DNA of 49,173 nucleotides, from assembly GCA_023383055.1 (NCBI GenBank), contig JAHDYP010000034.1:1-49173 (forward strand), written 5' to 3'. This DNA comes from Verrucomicrobiota bacterium (GTDB lineage: Bacteria; Verrucomicrobiota; Verrucomicrobiia; Limisphaerales; JAHDYP01). The notes under the pieces were generated by a model. The model was not told the DNA's origin. It was given only the letters and a program-made list of their open reading frames with translations, and did not search any database. The translations under genes and the position numbers were made by a program. Below are positions 35,171-43,385 of the stretch, piece by piece (the stretch's first letter is position 1; every line of letters starts with the position of its first letter).

Positions 35171-36556
35171 ATGAGCAACCCCGACAAATCACCCCCCACC
35201 TCACTGCCGTCCTACCTGACCAGTGCGACGCCCAACCCGAAAAGCAACCGCGCACCGTGGTACAAGAACACGGCCCCCACCTACGCCGGGATTTTTCTCT
35301 GGTTCATTTTTTGGGATTCGATGTCCGGCAACGGGCTGGCGGTGGGCGGCCTGGGAGCCACCCTGCTCGGCATCGTGATTGGCGCGCTCATTTGTCATTT
35401 CCTGTTTTACCTGGTGCCGGGACGTCTCGGCATGCAAACCGGCCTGCCCTTATACGTCGTGGGAAGTTCGACGTTCGGAGCCATGGGCAGTTTGATCATG
35501 CCCGGCTTCTTCATGGGCCTGCTCCAGTTCGGGTGGTTGGGTGTGAACACGTGGGGATCCTCCGACGCACTGTCCAAGGGCTTCGGGGCTCCGGGATTGT
35601 TTGTGCCGATCTGCATCATTTGGGCGTTGGGCGCCGCGTTTGTGGGCATCAAAGGGATTCAGTACGTCGCGAAGGTTGCCACATACCTTCCCATTATTCC
35701 CTTGGTGGTGTTGATCATCGGCCTCGTCATGTTCGGCGGTTCGGCGGGCAGCTACACGCCACCGGTCGCCCCCGAGAATTCCGGCGGCGGTTCAATGACG
35801 GCGATGCTGATGATGATCGCCGCGATCGTCGGGTTCTTCGCCACGGCGGGTGCCGCCGGCGTCGACATCTGCGCCAGTGGCCGCAACAAGAAGGATGTCA
35901 GTATGGGCGGTATTGTCGGCATCATTATCGCCATCGTCCTGACGGCGGGTATTTCCGTGATCGCGGTGGCGGGGGCGCGCGCCTCGGGCGTGATCGACGG
36001 GGAAACCACGACCATGACGGCGGCCTTGGGTCAGAAATTATCCCCGGGCATGTATGCGGTCGTCATGATTGGGCTGACCATTGCCGCGTTCCCCGGCGCC
36101 TGCTTCTCGTCGTTCATCGCCGCGAACAGTTTCAAGACCGTCATGCCCAAGGTGAATCCGTTCGTCTCGGTCGGCATCGGTGCGATTATCAGCGCGGTCC
36201 TGGCCATCACCGGCGTGGCGAGCAAACTTCCCAGCGTGTTCGGTTTAATCGGCGCTTCTTTCGGCCCCATCGTGGGCGCCATGGTGGTCGATTACCTCTT
36301 CTCGGGCGGCAAATGGTCGGGTCCCCGGGCCGGATTCAACCCGGCGGGCTGGATTGCGTGGGCCGTGGGATTCGTGGTCGGCATTCTGCCGAACGGGCTG
36401 ATGCCTGAGAGCATTCGCGTCGATGTGCCGTGCGCGCCGGTCGCCGCGTTCATCGTCGGTGCCGTCGTCTATGCCATCTGCTGCAAGATCGGGTTGCAGT
36501 CGCCGCTGGTCCCGGTCACGGGCCACCTGGCGGAAGCGACCAAGGCTTCCGCTTAA
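35171..36556 (+). CDS. NCS1-family permease (cytosine permease-like)
   Basis: A 461-residue inner-membrane transporter with about 12 helices. The N-terminal part NRAPWYKNTAPTYAGIFLWF and later GVDICASGRNKKDVSMGG resemble cytosine/purine permeases of the NCS1 family (CodB-like), as does PGACFSSFIAANSFKTVMPK. Nucleobase uptake is the family expectation, but no nucleobase enzyme is nearby and the acetate genes follow instead. The gene ends just before a strong terminator. The 258 bases between it and ppk hold nothing I recognise. Confidence 0.8.
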   Translation: MSNPDKSPPTSLPSYLTSATPNPKSNRAPWYKNTAPTYAGIFLWFIFWDSMSGNGLAVGGLGATLLGIVIGALICHFLFYLVPGRLGMQTGLPLYVVGSSTFGAMGSLIMPGFFMGLLQFGWLGVNTWGSSDALSKGFGAPGLFVPICIIWALGAAFVGIKGIQYVAKVATYLPIIPLVVLIIGLVMFGGSAGSYTPPVAPENSGGGSMTAMLMMIAAIVGFFATAGAAGVDICASGRNKKDVSMGGIVGIIIAIVLTAGISVIAVAGARASGVIDGETTTMTAALGQKLSPGMYAVVMIGLTIAAFPGACFSSFIAANSFKTVMPKVNPFVSVGIGAIISAVLAITGVASKLPSVFGLIGASFGPIVGAMVVDYLFSGGKWSGPRAGFNPAGWIAWAVGFVVGILPNGLMPESIRVDVPCAPVAAFIVGAVVYAICCKIGLQSPLVPVTGHLAEATKASA

Positions 36557-36580
36557 TCCGTTTCGCGTCGTTCGCGCGTG

Positions 36581-36610
36581 CGCCGCTCGCAAGTCGAGCG
36601 GCGTTTTTTT
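36581..36610 (+). terminator. Rho-independent terminator after the NCS1 permease gene
   Basis: A perfect 9-base stem CGCCGCTCG (36581-36589) and CGAGCGGCG (36595-36603) with a 5-base loop is followed by seven T residues. It lies 24 bases after the permease stop and separates that gene from acs. Confidence 0.93.
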
Positions 36611-36650
36611 ATGTCCCAGCTCCGTCGTAGCGTCAGACCTCAGCAAAGGG

Positions 36651-36681
36651 GCATGATCAAGAGCAGGAATTGGGACTGCGT
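36651..36681 (+). repeat. Dispersed repeat, copy 1
   Basis: A 31-base segment beginning GCATGATCAAGAGCAGG and ending TGGGACTGCGT occurs here and again at 40224-40254 with one base difference. This copy lies between the NCS1 terminator and acs; the second copy is the right half of a long palindrome after acuC. Confidence 0.9.
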
Positions 36682-36858
36682 TGCTCTTTGGCGACAACAC
36701 GGCGATCTCTTGAGGTCAGAGCGTGATTTGGCGTTGTCCGGGCAATGAAGGCTTTGCGGGGCGGATTTCGACCGTGCCGAGCATGCTTTGGGCTTGCGCC
36801 GGGCGCGGGTGAAACCGTATTCTTCGCGCCTAAAACAATCCAAACTTATATAAAGCGC

Positions 36859-38841
36859 ATGTCAGATCAGACTCCAACAACCACGAAAGTGACCATCCCA
36901 CCGTCCACGGACTTTGCGGCAAAGGCGCACATCAAGTCGTACGCGCAGTATGACGAGATGTACCGGCGGTCGATCCAGGATCCGGAAGGATTCTGGGGTG
37001 AGATCGCCGGGCAGTTCGTTTGGAAGAAACCGTGGAACCAGGTTCGTGATTACTCCTTCACGGTCGACCGGAAGCCGGAAGATCTTTATATTAAGTGGTT
37101 TACGGGTGGGAAGACCAACATCTCGGTCAATTGTCTGGATCGTCACCTGAAGACGCGGGGTGACCAGACCGCCATCATCTGGGAAGGCAACGAGCCCGGT
37201 CAGGATTCCAAGCTGACCTACAAAGAACTCCACCGTGAAGTGTGCAAATTCGCCAATGTCCTCAAGTCGCTGGGAGTCAAGAAAGGTGACCGGGTTTGCA
37301 TGTACCTGCAGATGATCCCGCAGTTGCCGATCGCCATGTTGGCCTGCGCCCGGATTGGGGCGGTCCATTCGGTGGTGTTCGGCGCGTTCAGTGCCGATTC
37401 TCTCCGCGATCGCGTCCAGGATTCCGCCTGCAAGATCATCATCACCCAGGACACCGCCCTGCGCGGCAAGAAGACCGATATCCCGATGAAGACCAACGCG
37501 GACACGGCTGCCAAGGTGTGTCCGAGCGTGGAGAAGATCATCGTCGTCAAGCGCACCGGTCACGAAGTGCCCATGACCGCGGGACGGGATATCTGGTACG
37601 AAGCGGTCATGGCCCAGGCGGCGGCGGAATGCGAACCGGAATGGCTCGATGCGGAGGATCCGCTTTTCATCCTTTACACTTCAGGATCGACGGGCAAGCC
37701 GAAGGGGGTGCTCCACACGACGGGCGGTTACATGGTTTATACGGCCACGACCTTCAAGCACATCTTCGATTACCACGATGGCGATATTTGGTGGTGCACC
37801 GCCGACATCGGCTGGATTACCGGCCACAGCTACATCGTCTATGGCCCGTTGGCCAACGGCGCGATCAGCGTCATGTTCGAAGGCGTGCCCGTTTATCCCG
37901 ACGCGGGCCGGTTCTGGGACGTGATCGACAAGTACAAGGTCACCCAGTTTTACACGGCGCCCACCGCCATTCGCGCCCTCATGCGGGAAGGCGAAGCGCA
38001 TGTGCAGAAGCGGGACCTTTCCAGCCTGAAACTGCTCGGCACGGTCGGTGAACCAATCAATCCCGAGGTCTGGCTCTGGTATCGCGACCATGTGGGTCAC
38101 GGCAGGACGCCGGTGGTGGACACCTGGTGGCAGACGGAGACCGGCGGCATTCTCATCACCCCGCTTCCCGGGGCACATACCCTCAAGCCGGGCAGTGCGT
38201 CCCGCCCGTTCTTCGGCGTGGAACCGATCATCCTGGATGACCAGGGTCAGGAAGTGCCGCCCGACGCGTCCGGCAAGCTGTGCTTGAAAGCTCCCTGGCC
38301 CGGCATCATGCGGACCACCTACGGCGATCACGAACGTTTCGTCCAGACCTACTTTGCCGCTTACAAGGGCTATTACTTCACCGGCGACGGCTGCCGGCGG
38401 GACAAAGACGGTGACTACTGGTTGTTGGGGCGAGTGGACGATGTGATCAATGTCTCCGGTCATCGTTTGGGCACAGCCGAAGTCGAGAGCGCCCTCGTCT
38501 CTCACCCGGCGGTCGCCGAGTCCGCCGTGGTTGGGTATCCGCACGACATCAAGGGGCAGGGCATCTATGCCTATGTCACGCTCAAGGCCGGGTCTCAATA
38601 CACCGCCGACCTCAAGAAGGCCCTGGCCAACCACGTGCGCAACGAGATCGGGCCCATCGCCACGCCGGATATCATTCAGTGGGCGCCCGAAGGGCTGCCC
38701 AAGACGCGCTCAGGCAAGATTATGCGCCGTATTCTGCGGAAGATTGCCGAGAAAGCCTCCGACCAGATTGGCGACACCAGCACGCTGGCCGATCCGGCCG
38801 TGGTCCAGCACCTGGTTGAGGAAGCCAAGAAGCTTCAATAG
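36859..38841 (+). CDS. acsA: Acetyl-CoA synthetase
   Basis: A 660-residue AMP-forming enzyme converting acetate, ATP and CoA to acetyl-CoA. Motifs: [19 protein letters not shown] (ATP-binding loop, about 270-288), [31 protein letters not shown], and the C-terminal [14 protein letters not shown] with K620 as the lysine that is acetylated to switch off Acs in other bacteria. The ATG at 36859 fits the family N-terminus; the longer frame upstream does not. The next gene on the strand is the likely deacetylase acuC. Confidence 0.97.
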   Translation: MSDQTPTTTKVTIPPSTDFAAKAHIKSYAQYDEMYRRSIQDPEGFWGEIAGQFVWKKPWNQVRDYSFTVDRKPEDLYIKWFTGGKTNISVNCLDRHLKTRGDQTAIIWEGNEPGQDSKLTYKELHREVCKFANVLKSLGVKKGDRVCMYLQMIPQLPIAMLACARIGAVHSVVFGAFSADSLRDRVQDSACKIIITQDTALRGKKTDIPMKTNADTAAKVCPSVEKIIVVKRTGHEVPMTAGRDIWYEAVMAQAAAECEPEWLDAEDPLFILYTSGSTGKPKGVLHTTGGYMVYTATTFKHIFDYHDGDIWWCTADIGWITGHSYIVYGPLANGAISVMFEGVPVYPDAGRFWDVIDKYKVTQFYTAPTAIRALMREGEAHVQKRDLSSLKLLGTVGEPINPEVWLWYRDHVGHGRTPVVDTWWQTETGGILITPLPGAHTLKPGSASRPFFGVEPIILDDQGQEVPPDASGKLCLKAPWPGIMRTTYGDHERFVQTYFAAYKGYYFTGDGCRRDKDGDYWLLGRVDDVINVSGHRLGTAEVESALVSHPAVAESAVVGYPHDIKGQGIYAYVTLKAGSQYTADLKKALANHVRNEIGPIATPDIIQWAPEGLPKTRSGKIMRRILRKIAEKASDQIGDTSTLADPAVVQHLVEEAKKLQ

Positions 38842-38881
38842 CCGGAATCGCCGCAGGCGAAGCCACGCGCTTCCGATTGCC

Positions 38882-38915
38882 GGACGGTCTCGATCGTGAT
38901 CGGGACCGTCCTTTT
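38882..38915 (+). terminator. Likely Rho-independent terminator between acsA and acuC
   Basis: A 14-base stem starting GGACGGTC (38882) and ending GACCGTCC (38911), with one G-U pair and a very short loop, is followed by four T residues. It lies 40 bases after the acsA stop. The short T-tract suggests that termination may be partial, leaving some readthrough to acuC. Confidence 0.7.
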
Positions 38916-38989
38916 CGAGTGAGCCGGTTGGCGGATCGGGACGACCTGACCGAGCTCGATGAAGCCATCGGATTGATACGAATTTCATC

Positions 38990-40132
38990 ATGTCCAACGA
39001 CCAGAAAGTCTTCATCTACTCCCCCGAACTCGAGCTTGGCGGGTATCCGGCTGATTGCCCGTTTAACAGCAAACGGGCGGGCAAAACCCTGGAGACGATC
39101 AAGGCCAACGGCATGATCCATTCCGAGGATCGGAGTGTGCGCCCGGCTGAGCCCCTGGAGCGGGGTCTGCTCGAACGTTTTCATACCGTGGCCTACCTCG
39201 ACGCCCTGCGGGAGGCCGGTCTGGGCACGTTATCGCCGCGCGAAGCCTTGAATTACGGTTTGGGCACACCCGATACCCCCCTCTTCCGAGGGATGCACGA
39301 ATTCACGGCCCTGGCCGCCGGAGGCACGGTCACCGCCGCCCGGCTGATTCGTGAGGGCCAGGCGCATATCGCTTTCAATCCCTCCGGCGGTTTCCATCAT
39401 TCGCACCCGGACCGGGCCGCGGGATTTTGCTTTCTCAATGACGTGGTTTTGGGCATCGAAACCCTGCTCGAAAAAGTGCGGAAGGTCATGTTCGTCGATA
39501 TTGATGCCCATCATTGCGACGGCGTTCAGGACGCCTTCTACCTCCGGAACGATGTCCTGACGGTCTCCCTTCACGAAAGCGGGCACACGCTCTTTCCGGG
39601 AACCGGGTTCGAGTCCGAGACAGGCCGGAACGAAGGCCGCGGGTACACCGTCAATGTGCCGTTGCCGGTGGGTACGTACGACGCCATTTACGAATGGGCC
39701 TTCCAGGAAATCGTCCCCCCTTTGATCCGTGCCTATGCCCCTGAGGTCATCGTGGTTGAAATCGGCATGGACGCCTTGGCCGGCGATCCCCTGGCCCACC
39801 TGCACCTGACCAACAACAGTCATGCCAGCATTCTCGATCAACTGGTCCGCACCGGCATACCGCTCCTGGCCACCGGCGGCGGCGGATACCATTTCGACAA
39901 CACCGTCCGCGGTTGGGCCCTCAGTTGGAGCGTCCTTTGCGGGGACCAATCCGCCCACGACGACATGATGTTGGGCATGGGCGGGGTCATGCTCGAAACC
40001 ACCGACTGGGCTGGCGGTTTGCGGGACCGAACCCTCCTTTCCGACGCCGGGCGAAGGCCCGAAATCGATACCGAGGTCCGACGCGTCGTCGACTCCCTCA
40101 AAGAAACCGTTTTTCCGCTGCACGGGCTCTGA
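38990..40132 (+). CDS. acuC: Acetoin-utilization-type protein deacetylase AcuC
   Basis: A 380-residue class I histone-deacetylase-like enzyme. The active site is complete: GFHHSHPDRAAGFC (H136, H137), VDIDAHHCDGVQDAFY (D170, zinc ligands D172 and H174), GMDALAGDPLAHL (D261) and the Tyr of GGGGYH (Y300). In Bacillus AcuC removes acetyl groups from the catalytic lysine of acetyl-CoA synthetase; the gene next door is acsA with that lysine, so the same job is likely here. The N-terminal strand FIYSPELELGGYPADCPFN fits the family. Confidence 0.9.
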   Translation: MSNDQKVFIYSPELELGGYPADCPFNSKRAGKTLETIKANGMIHSEDRSVRPAEPLERGLLERFHTVAYLDALREAGLGTLSPREALNYGLGTPDTPLFRGMHEFTALAAGGTVTAARLIREGQAHIAFNPSGGFHHSHPDRAAGFCFLNDVVLGIETLLEKVRKVMFVDIDAHHCDGVQDAFYLRNDVLTVSLHESGHTLFPGTGFESETGRNEGRGYTVNVPLPVGTYDAIYEWAFQEIVPPLIRAYAPEVIVVEIGMDALAGDPLAHLHLTNNSHASILDQLVRTGIPLLATGGGGYHFDNTVRGWALSWSVLCGDQSAHDDMMLGMGGVMLETTDWAGGLRDRTLLSDAGRRPEIDTEVRRVVDSLKETVFPLHGL

Positions 40133-40173
40133 CAAAGCTCGCGAAGAGAACCGTCGCGGATTCAGTTCCCACC

Positions 40174-40236
40174 CTCTTGATCTTGCTCTTGCTCTTGCTC
40201 CCCGTGGCTGAGCATGAGCAGGAGCATGATCAAGAG
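40174..40236. repeat. Long imperfect palindrome after acuC (dispersed repeat, copy 2 included)
   Basis: Two 27-base arms (40174-40200 and 40210-40236) around a 9-base loop match at 24 of 27 positions and open with a perfect CTCTTGATC/GATCAAGAG. The left arm is a run of CTTGCT units. The right arm and what follows (40224-40254) match the copy at 36651-36681. It has no T-tract, so it is not a classical terminator, but it could form a strong hairpin. Confidence 0.9.
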
Positions 40237-40269
40237 CAGGATTTGGGACTGCGTTTCGTACAGAATCTT

Positions 40270-40309
40270 GGAGGGCGACACCTCAGGCGAGAATCCATGA
40301 AATGTGCGG
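40270..40309 (+). repeat. Dispersed 40-base repeat, copy A
   Basis: The 40-base unit ending CATGAAATGTGCGG recurs, inverted, at 41653-41692 with about 80% identity over the full length and no gaps. Both copies lie at the edges of the rearranged zone. Confidence 0.85.
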
Positions 40310-40363
40310 ATTGGGCGGTGCAGTTCCTTTGAGTCCGGGCGGCACGTGGCCTACGATCCGCCC

Positions 40364-40560
40364 GTGAACCCGTTCATCTTCCGCCACGCGAACATTCTCC
40401 TCCTTGCTCTCCTCGCCGGAGCTGGGGCTGGTGCCCGCGCCGGCCGAGTTGCGGATCGGCCAAGGTGTATTTCGCGTCACGCCCCAGACGCAGGTCGTCG
40501 CCCGGGGCCAGGCCATCCCCAAAGCGCGGCAACTCATCGACGCTTTGGCTCCGGCGATGT
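40364..40560 (+). pseudogene. 5' fragment of a GH20 (beta-hexosaminidase-like) gene, frameshifted and truncated
   Basis: From a GTG at 40364 the sequence encodes a signal peptide-like FRHANILLLALLAGAGAG in one frame. Around 40410-40425 the similarity moves to another frame, giving LVPAPAELRIGQGVF and VTPQTQVVARGQAIPKARQL, which resemble the N-terminal domain of GH20 hexosaminidases. The reading stops matching at about 40557, where sequence from an unrelated gene on the other strand begins. The frameshift and the truncation make it non-functional. Confidence 0.65.
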
Positions 40561-40796
40561 CGTATCATGATTTCGGTCCCACCGTCGGGTGTGGTTACCT
40601 GTGCGGCGTGCACTTGGAGTTGGTTGTCAGCACTCCACTCTGTCACATTGCCGGGATTCCTTGCGTCAAGTTCCACCGCCCCATTCTTCAGATTGAGGCG
40701 GGACACATCGTGGTGCTTGCGATCCTCCCAATTCGGGACCACCAGCATTTCGTTCGGCCAATTCGGGTCCATTTGCATGATTCGCGCCTGAACGCC
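40557..40796 (-). pseudogene. Fragment of an S9 (prolyl-oligopeptidase-type) peptidase propeller
   Basis: About 80 codons read GVQARIMQMDPNWPNEMLVV, then DVSRLNLKNGAVELDARNPG, and end TTPDGGTEIMIR. This pattern is found in the N-terminal propeller of S9-family peptidases of this group. Neither the start of the gene nor its catalytic domain is present. At the lower-coordinate end it is joined directly to the GH20 fragment. It is a remnant, not a working gene. Confidence 0.6.
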
Positions 40797-40799
40797 CAG

Positions 40800-41070
40800 T
40801 GCGCAAGACGCGGACGCACCTCAAATCCAACCGGCGCCGTTTTGAGAATCATCGGGGTGAACTCGCCCCAGACCGCAGCGGTATAGTCACAAGCAGAATT
40901 CCATAGTAGTTTTTGCCCGCCACCGCTCTTCCGCACTCGGCAGCCCGGACGGAAACCATCGGCGGAACTGTTGGCTGCGTTGAATCATTTGAGCCAGAGA
41001 AACACGCGTCGGCATCGACTGGAATTCTCCAGGGTTCGGCAAGGCGAGTTCCAAGCTCGGCCAGGCGACC
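40800..41070. other. Gene-free stretch between the S9 fragment and the nucleotidyltransferase gene
   Basis: No coding feature is supported. Minus-strand readings such as SLAQMIQRSQQFRRWFPSG are open but short, and I do not recognise them. The composition is less GC-rich than the surrounding genes, which fits a patchwork of remnants. Confidence 0.4.
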
Positions 41071-41604
41071 TCATGGATTTCGCAGGAGGCGGAGGAAGGT
41101 TTCGTATATTTCTCGGGTGCCATATTTCAGAAACAGTTGTTCATAGCGGGGATCACGCAAGTTTAGGTGATTGCGCCGTGCCAGCATCTCCACATCGTCC
41201 GCATCTTTGGAAGTGCGATGTGCTCGCACCTGTTTGAGAGCATGGAGCTTCAGGGCCAGTAAGTGATCCAGGCACGGAACCCGCGCTCGATCGGCGCCAA
41301 AGTCGCGCTCCTCCGAAGCCTGCCACATGCGGGCAAACGTGGTATCGTCCACAAACATCAAATCCAATCCGTCGCCGCCTTGAGGCTGGCTAAACTGCGC
41401 AAAGACTTTGGTTTCGCCGAAGAGTATGAGACCTGCCGCCGTCAGCCGGGTAAACCACAAGTCGTGGTCCGCCTGCCGGACGAGGAAATCCACGTCAAAC
41501 GTCGCGCGGGTGTGACCGTGTGCTGCCACAGCATAGCCACCAATGATCAGACACGCCAGGGCTGGCTCCTGCTGCCCGAGGCGAATAAAGTCCGGCAATT
41601 CCAT
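41071..41604 (-). CDS. Orphan nucleotidyltransferase (MNT/AbiEii-like)
   Basis: A 177-residue protein with the nucleotidyltransferase motif IIGGYAVAAHGHTRATFDVD (G22, G23, D37, D39), followed by FLVRQ and a helical C-terminal half. Proteins of this kind include minimal nucleotidyltransferases and AbiEii-type toxins, usually paired with a small antitoxin or HEPN protein. I find no partner gene on either side; upstream is an inverted repeat and downstream are gene fragments. I use the ATG at 41604; the frame is open nine codons further up. Activity as a toxin is unproven. Confidence 0.75.
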   Translation of the reverse strand: MELPDFIRLGQQEPALACLIIGGYAVAAHGHTRATFDVDFLVRQADHDLWFTRLTAAGLILFGETKVFAQFSQPQGGDGLDLMFVDDTTFARMWQASEERDFGADRARVPCLDHLLALKLHALKQVRAHRTSKDADDVEMLARRNHLNLRDPRYEQLFLKYGTREIYETFLRLLRNP

Positions 41605-41647
41605 GGAGGCAAGTCTAGTTGCCAGCGCCAATCAATCAAGGCGCGTG

Positions 41648-41722
41648 CTAGCCCGCACATTTCATGAATTGTCGTTGAAGATGTCGCCATCCAAGAGCCT
41701 GTATAAGAGATGTGCGGGCTAG
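41648..41722. repeat. Inverted repeat element including copy B of the 40-base repeat
   Basis: Perfect 13-base arms CTAGCCCGCACAT (41648-41660) and ATGTGCGGGCTAG (41710-41722) enclose 49 bases. The 41653-41692 part is the inverted copy of 40270-40309. The structure looks like a small mobile or hairpin element. No coding capacity is seen. Confidence 0.88.
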
Positions 41723-41820
41723 GATCAACGGAGACCCTCCCCATGGCATTCTCAAGCCGTGTTTGATTTCAATGTTCAAGCGGATTAATGGCCGTGCTAC
41801 TCCGGTCTTTGAATTCAGTA

Positions 41821-42762
41821 TCACCGCGTTTTCGCCTCGGGAGCGCTTGCCTCCGAGCGTGGCGTGGCGTCCCACACCTTCACCGTCCCATCGGCGCTGG
41901 CCGACGCCAACCGGTTCCCGTCCGGGCTAAGCGCCACACCTCCAACCGCGCTAGTGTGCCTTTTCAACGTGAGCAGTTCGCTGTAATTGGAGAAACCCAG
42001 GCGCGAGCGTTCGGCGGAGCTGCCGTCGAAAGAAACGCCCGCGCCGACCATGATTGCGCCCAGGTTGATTTTCGGCAAAAAGGGCCAGTGTCCACCGTTG
42101 CCGATGCGGTAAATCGGGGCGTCCAAGTTCTGGCCGCCGTTGGCTGCGGGCTCGATGACAATAATCCCCTGGCCGACGGCCAAGCCGATGGCATGGTAAA
42201 TGGGCCTAAAGCATTCGACCGGCACGGTGCCGTATTGGCCACCTTGGTCGATCACGTCCTGGGTCATGTTGGGCCCGTAATATGACTGCTCGATCAACCG
42301 GATGCCACCCGGCCGCAGTTGACTCACGGCGGTGGTGATGACCCACCTGAGACGGGTACCGCTTGGGTATTCCGAGCCCGCAAAACAGAGCGTGGCGGCG
42401 GAGAGGGTGTCCAGCAACGGACGGGAGCTGGCCAGGAGCTGCGGGTTGGCGCTGACCAGGACGTTGTTTCGCAGGCGCACGTTCACGCCCTCGCGGAATT
42501 TGACCGCAATGCGATGCGGCTCATCGCCCGAGACGAGAACGGTCTTGGCCGGCTTGAGCAGAATGGCGGAGGAAACGCCTCCGAGACTGGTGGAGACACA
42601 GCCCAAAGCGGCCAGGAGATAGGACACGCAGAGCAGCCATCCGGCTCTATCGGGGTATGTTCTTATACGGGTTCGATCGGAATAGTCATGCGCGGTAAGG
42701 GCGAACCGTTTCTCAGCCCTTCCCTCTGGTCTCTCGTTGAAAGTGAAATCTCGCCGAGTCAA
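41821..42762 (-). CDS. Chimeric lipoprotein-like protein ending in a single WD40 blade
   Basis: A 313-codon frame. A lipoprotein-like signal (LLCVSYLLAALGC) sits at about residues 43-55, so the true start is probably internal. The middle (about 60-260) has GDEPHRIAVKFREGVNVRL and YGPNMTQDVIDQGGQYGTVP, which I do not recognise. The last about 50 residues are one WD40 blade, HTSAVGGVALSPDGNRLASA, then SEASAPEAKTR, nearly the same as the end of the kinase-WD40 gene at 43386. A lone blade cannot form a propeller, so this looks like a recombination product. Whether it is expressed is unknown. Confidence 0.6.
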   Translation of the reverse strand: MTRRDFTFNERPEGRAEKRFALTAHDYSDRTRIRTYPDRAGWLLCVSYLLAALGCVSTSLGGVSSAILLKPAKTVLVSGDEPHRIAVKFREGVNVRLRNNVLVSANPQLLASSRPLLDTLSAATLCFAGSEYPSGTRLRWVITTAVSQLRPGGIRLIEQSYYGPNMTQDVIDQGGQYGTVPVECFRPIYHAIGLAVGQGIIVIEPAANGGQNLDAPIYRIGNGGHWPFLPKINLGAIMVGAGVSFDGSSAERSRLGFSNYSELLTLKRHTSAVGGVALSPDGNRLASASADGTVKVWDATPRSEASAPEAKTR

Positions 42763-42843
42763 TGCCGATGATTGCTACGCGGCGAGATTCTGCGGTTCGG
42801 CGACTTCGTTCTCCATCGCGTTGGCCAGCATCCGCCAGGCAAC

Positions 42844-43329
42844 CTAATTTCCGGCATACCACCAATTGTAGGCGCACCACAGGTGAACCGTCACTCCCTC
42901 CGTCGGCGGCACATCATTTAGAGGAATATACTGGGTGTGAGCGGAATATATGTTTATCCATTGGCCCAAAGTCCTTGCGTCCTTCACGTGGAATTGCAGC
43001 CCGCCGTACCCCCTCTTGTTGGTTGTGAATTCGTGACGGCTTCCGCCAGCGCCATATGCTTGCACAGAATACGTATACGACTTAGCCGCGGCCCATAGCT
43101 GAACCGTAACATCCACACCTCCTCTGCGGGATGTTTTGAAAGTCACATAGCCATAGGCATTCGCATGAATTCCACCTTCTGCGATTGTCAGATCCAAGGG
43201 AATCGCGTCATCCGGGTATGGAAGGTAATCAAAGGGTACGAACACGCTGGTCATGGTGGCGGCGAAAACCGCCGTTGCGCAGGCGAGCACCAGGCCCGTT
43301 ACTGCCAATTGCATCATCGTCTTTTTCAT
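42844..43329 (-). CDS. Small secreted protein of unknown function
   Basis: A 161-residue protein with a clear signal peptide (MKKTMMQLAVTGLVLACATAVFA) and a good ribosome-binding site (AAAGGA) before the ATG at 43329. The mature part is beta-rich with many Tyr and Gly (ANAYGYVTFKTSRRGGVDV) and ends VTVHLWCAYNWWYAGN. I do not recognise a family. The stop is followed by 22 more open codons in the same frame, so a longer ancestor may have been cut short. The gene sits in the rearranged zone, just downstream of the kinase-WD40 gene. Confidence 0.75.
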   Translation of the reverse strand: MKKTMMQLAVTGLVLACATAVFAATMTSVFVPFDYLPYPDDAIPLDLTIAEGGIHANAYGYVTFKTSRRGGVDVTVQLWAAAKSYTYSVQAYGAGGSRHEFTTNKRGYGGLQFHVKDARTLGQWINIYSAHTQYIPLNDVPPTEGVTVHLWCAYNWWYAGN

Positions 43330-43385
43330 GCTGAGTCCTTTCCGTTTGTGTCTTTGTTTGTGTTGTTGTTTACCGAATCGAATCG

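Noticed and set aside
40374..40778. A 134-residue protein on the minus strand
   Set aside because: Only its first part resembles an S9 peptidase; the rest is antisense to a GH20 fragment, so the frame is a product of the junction.
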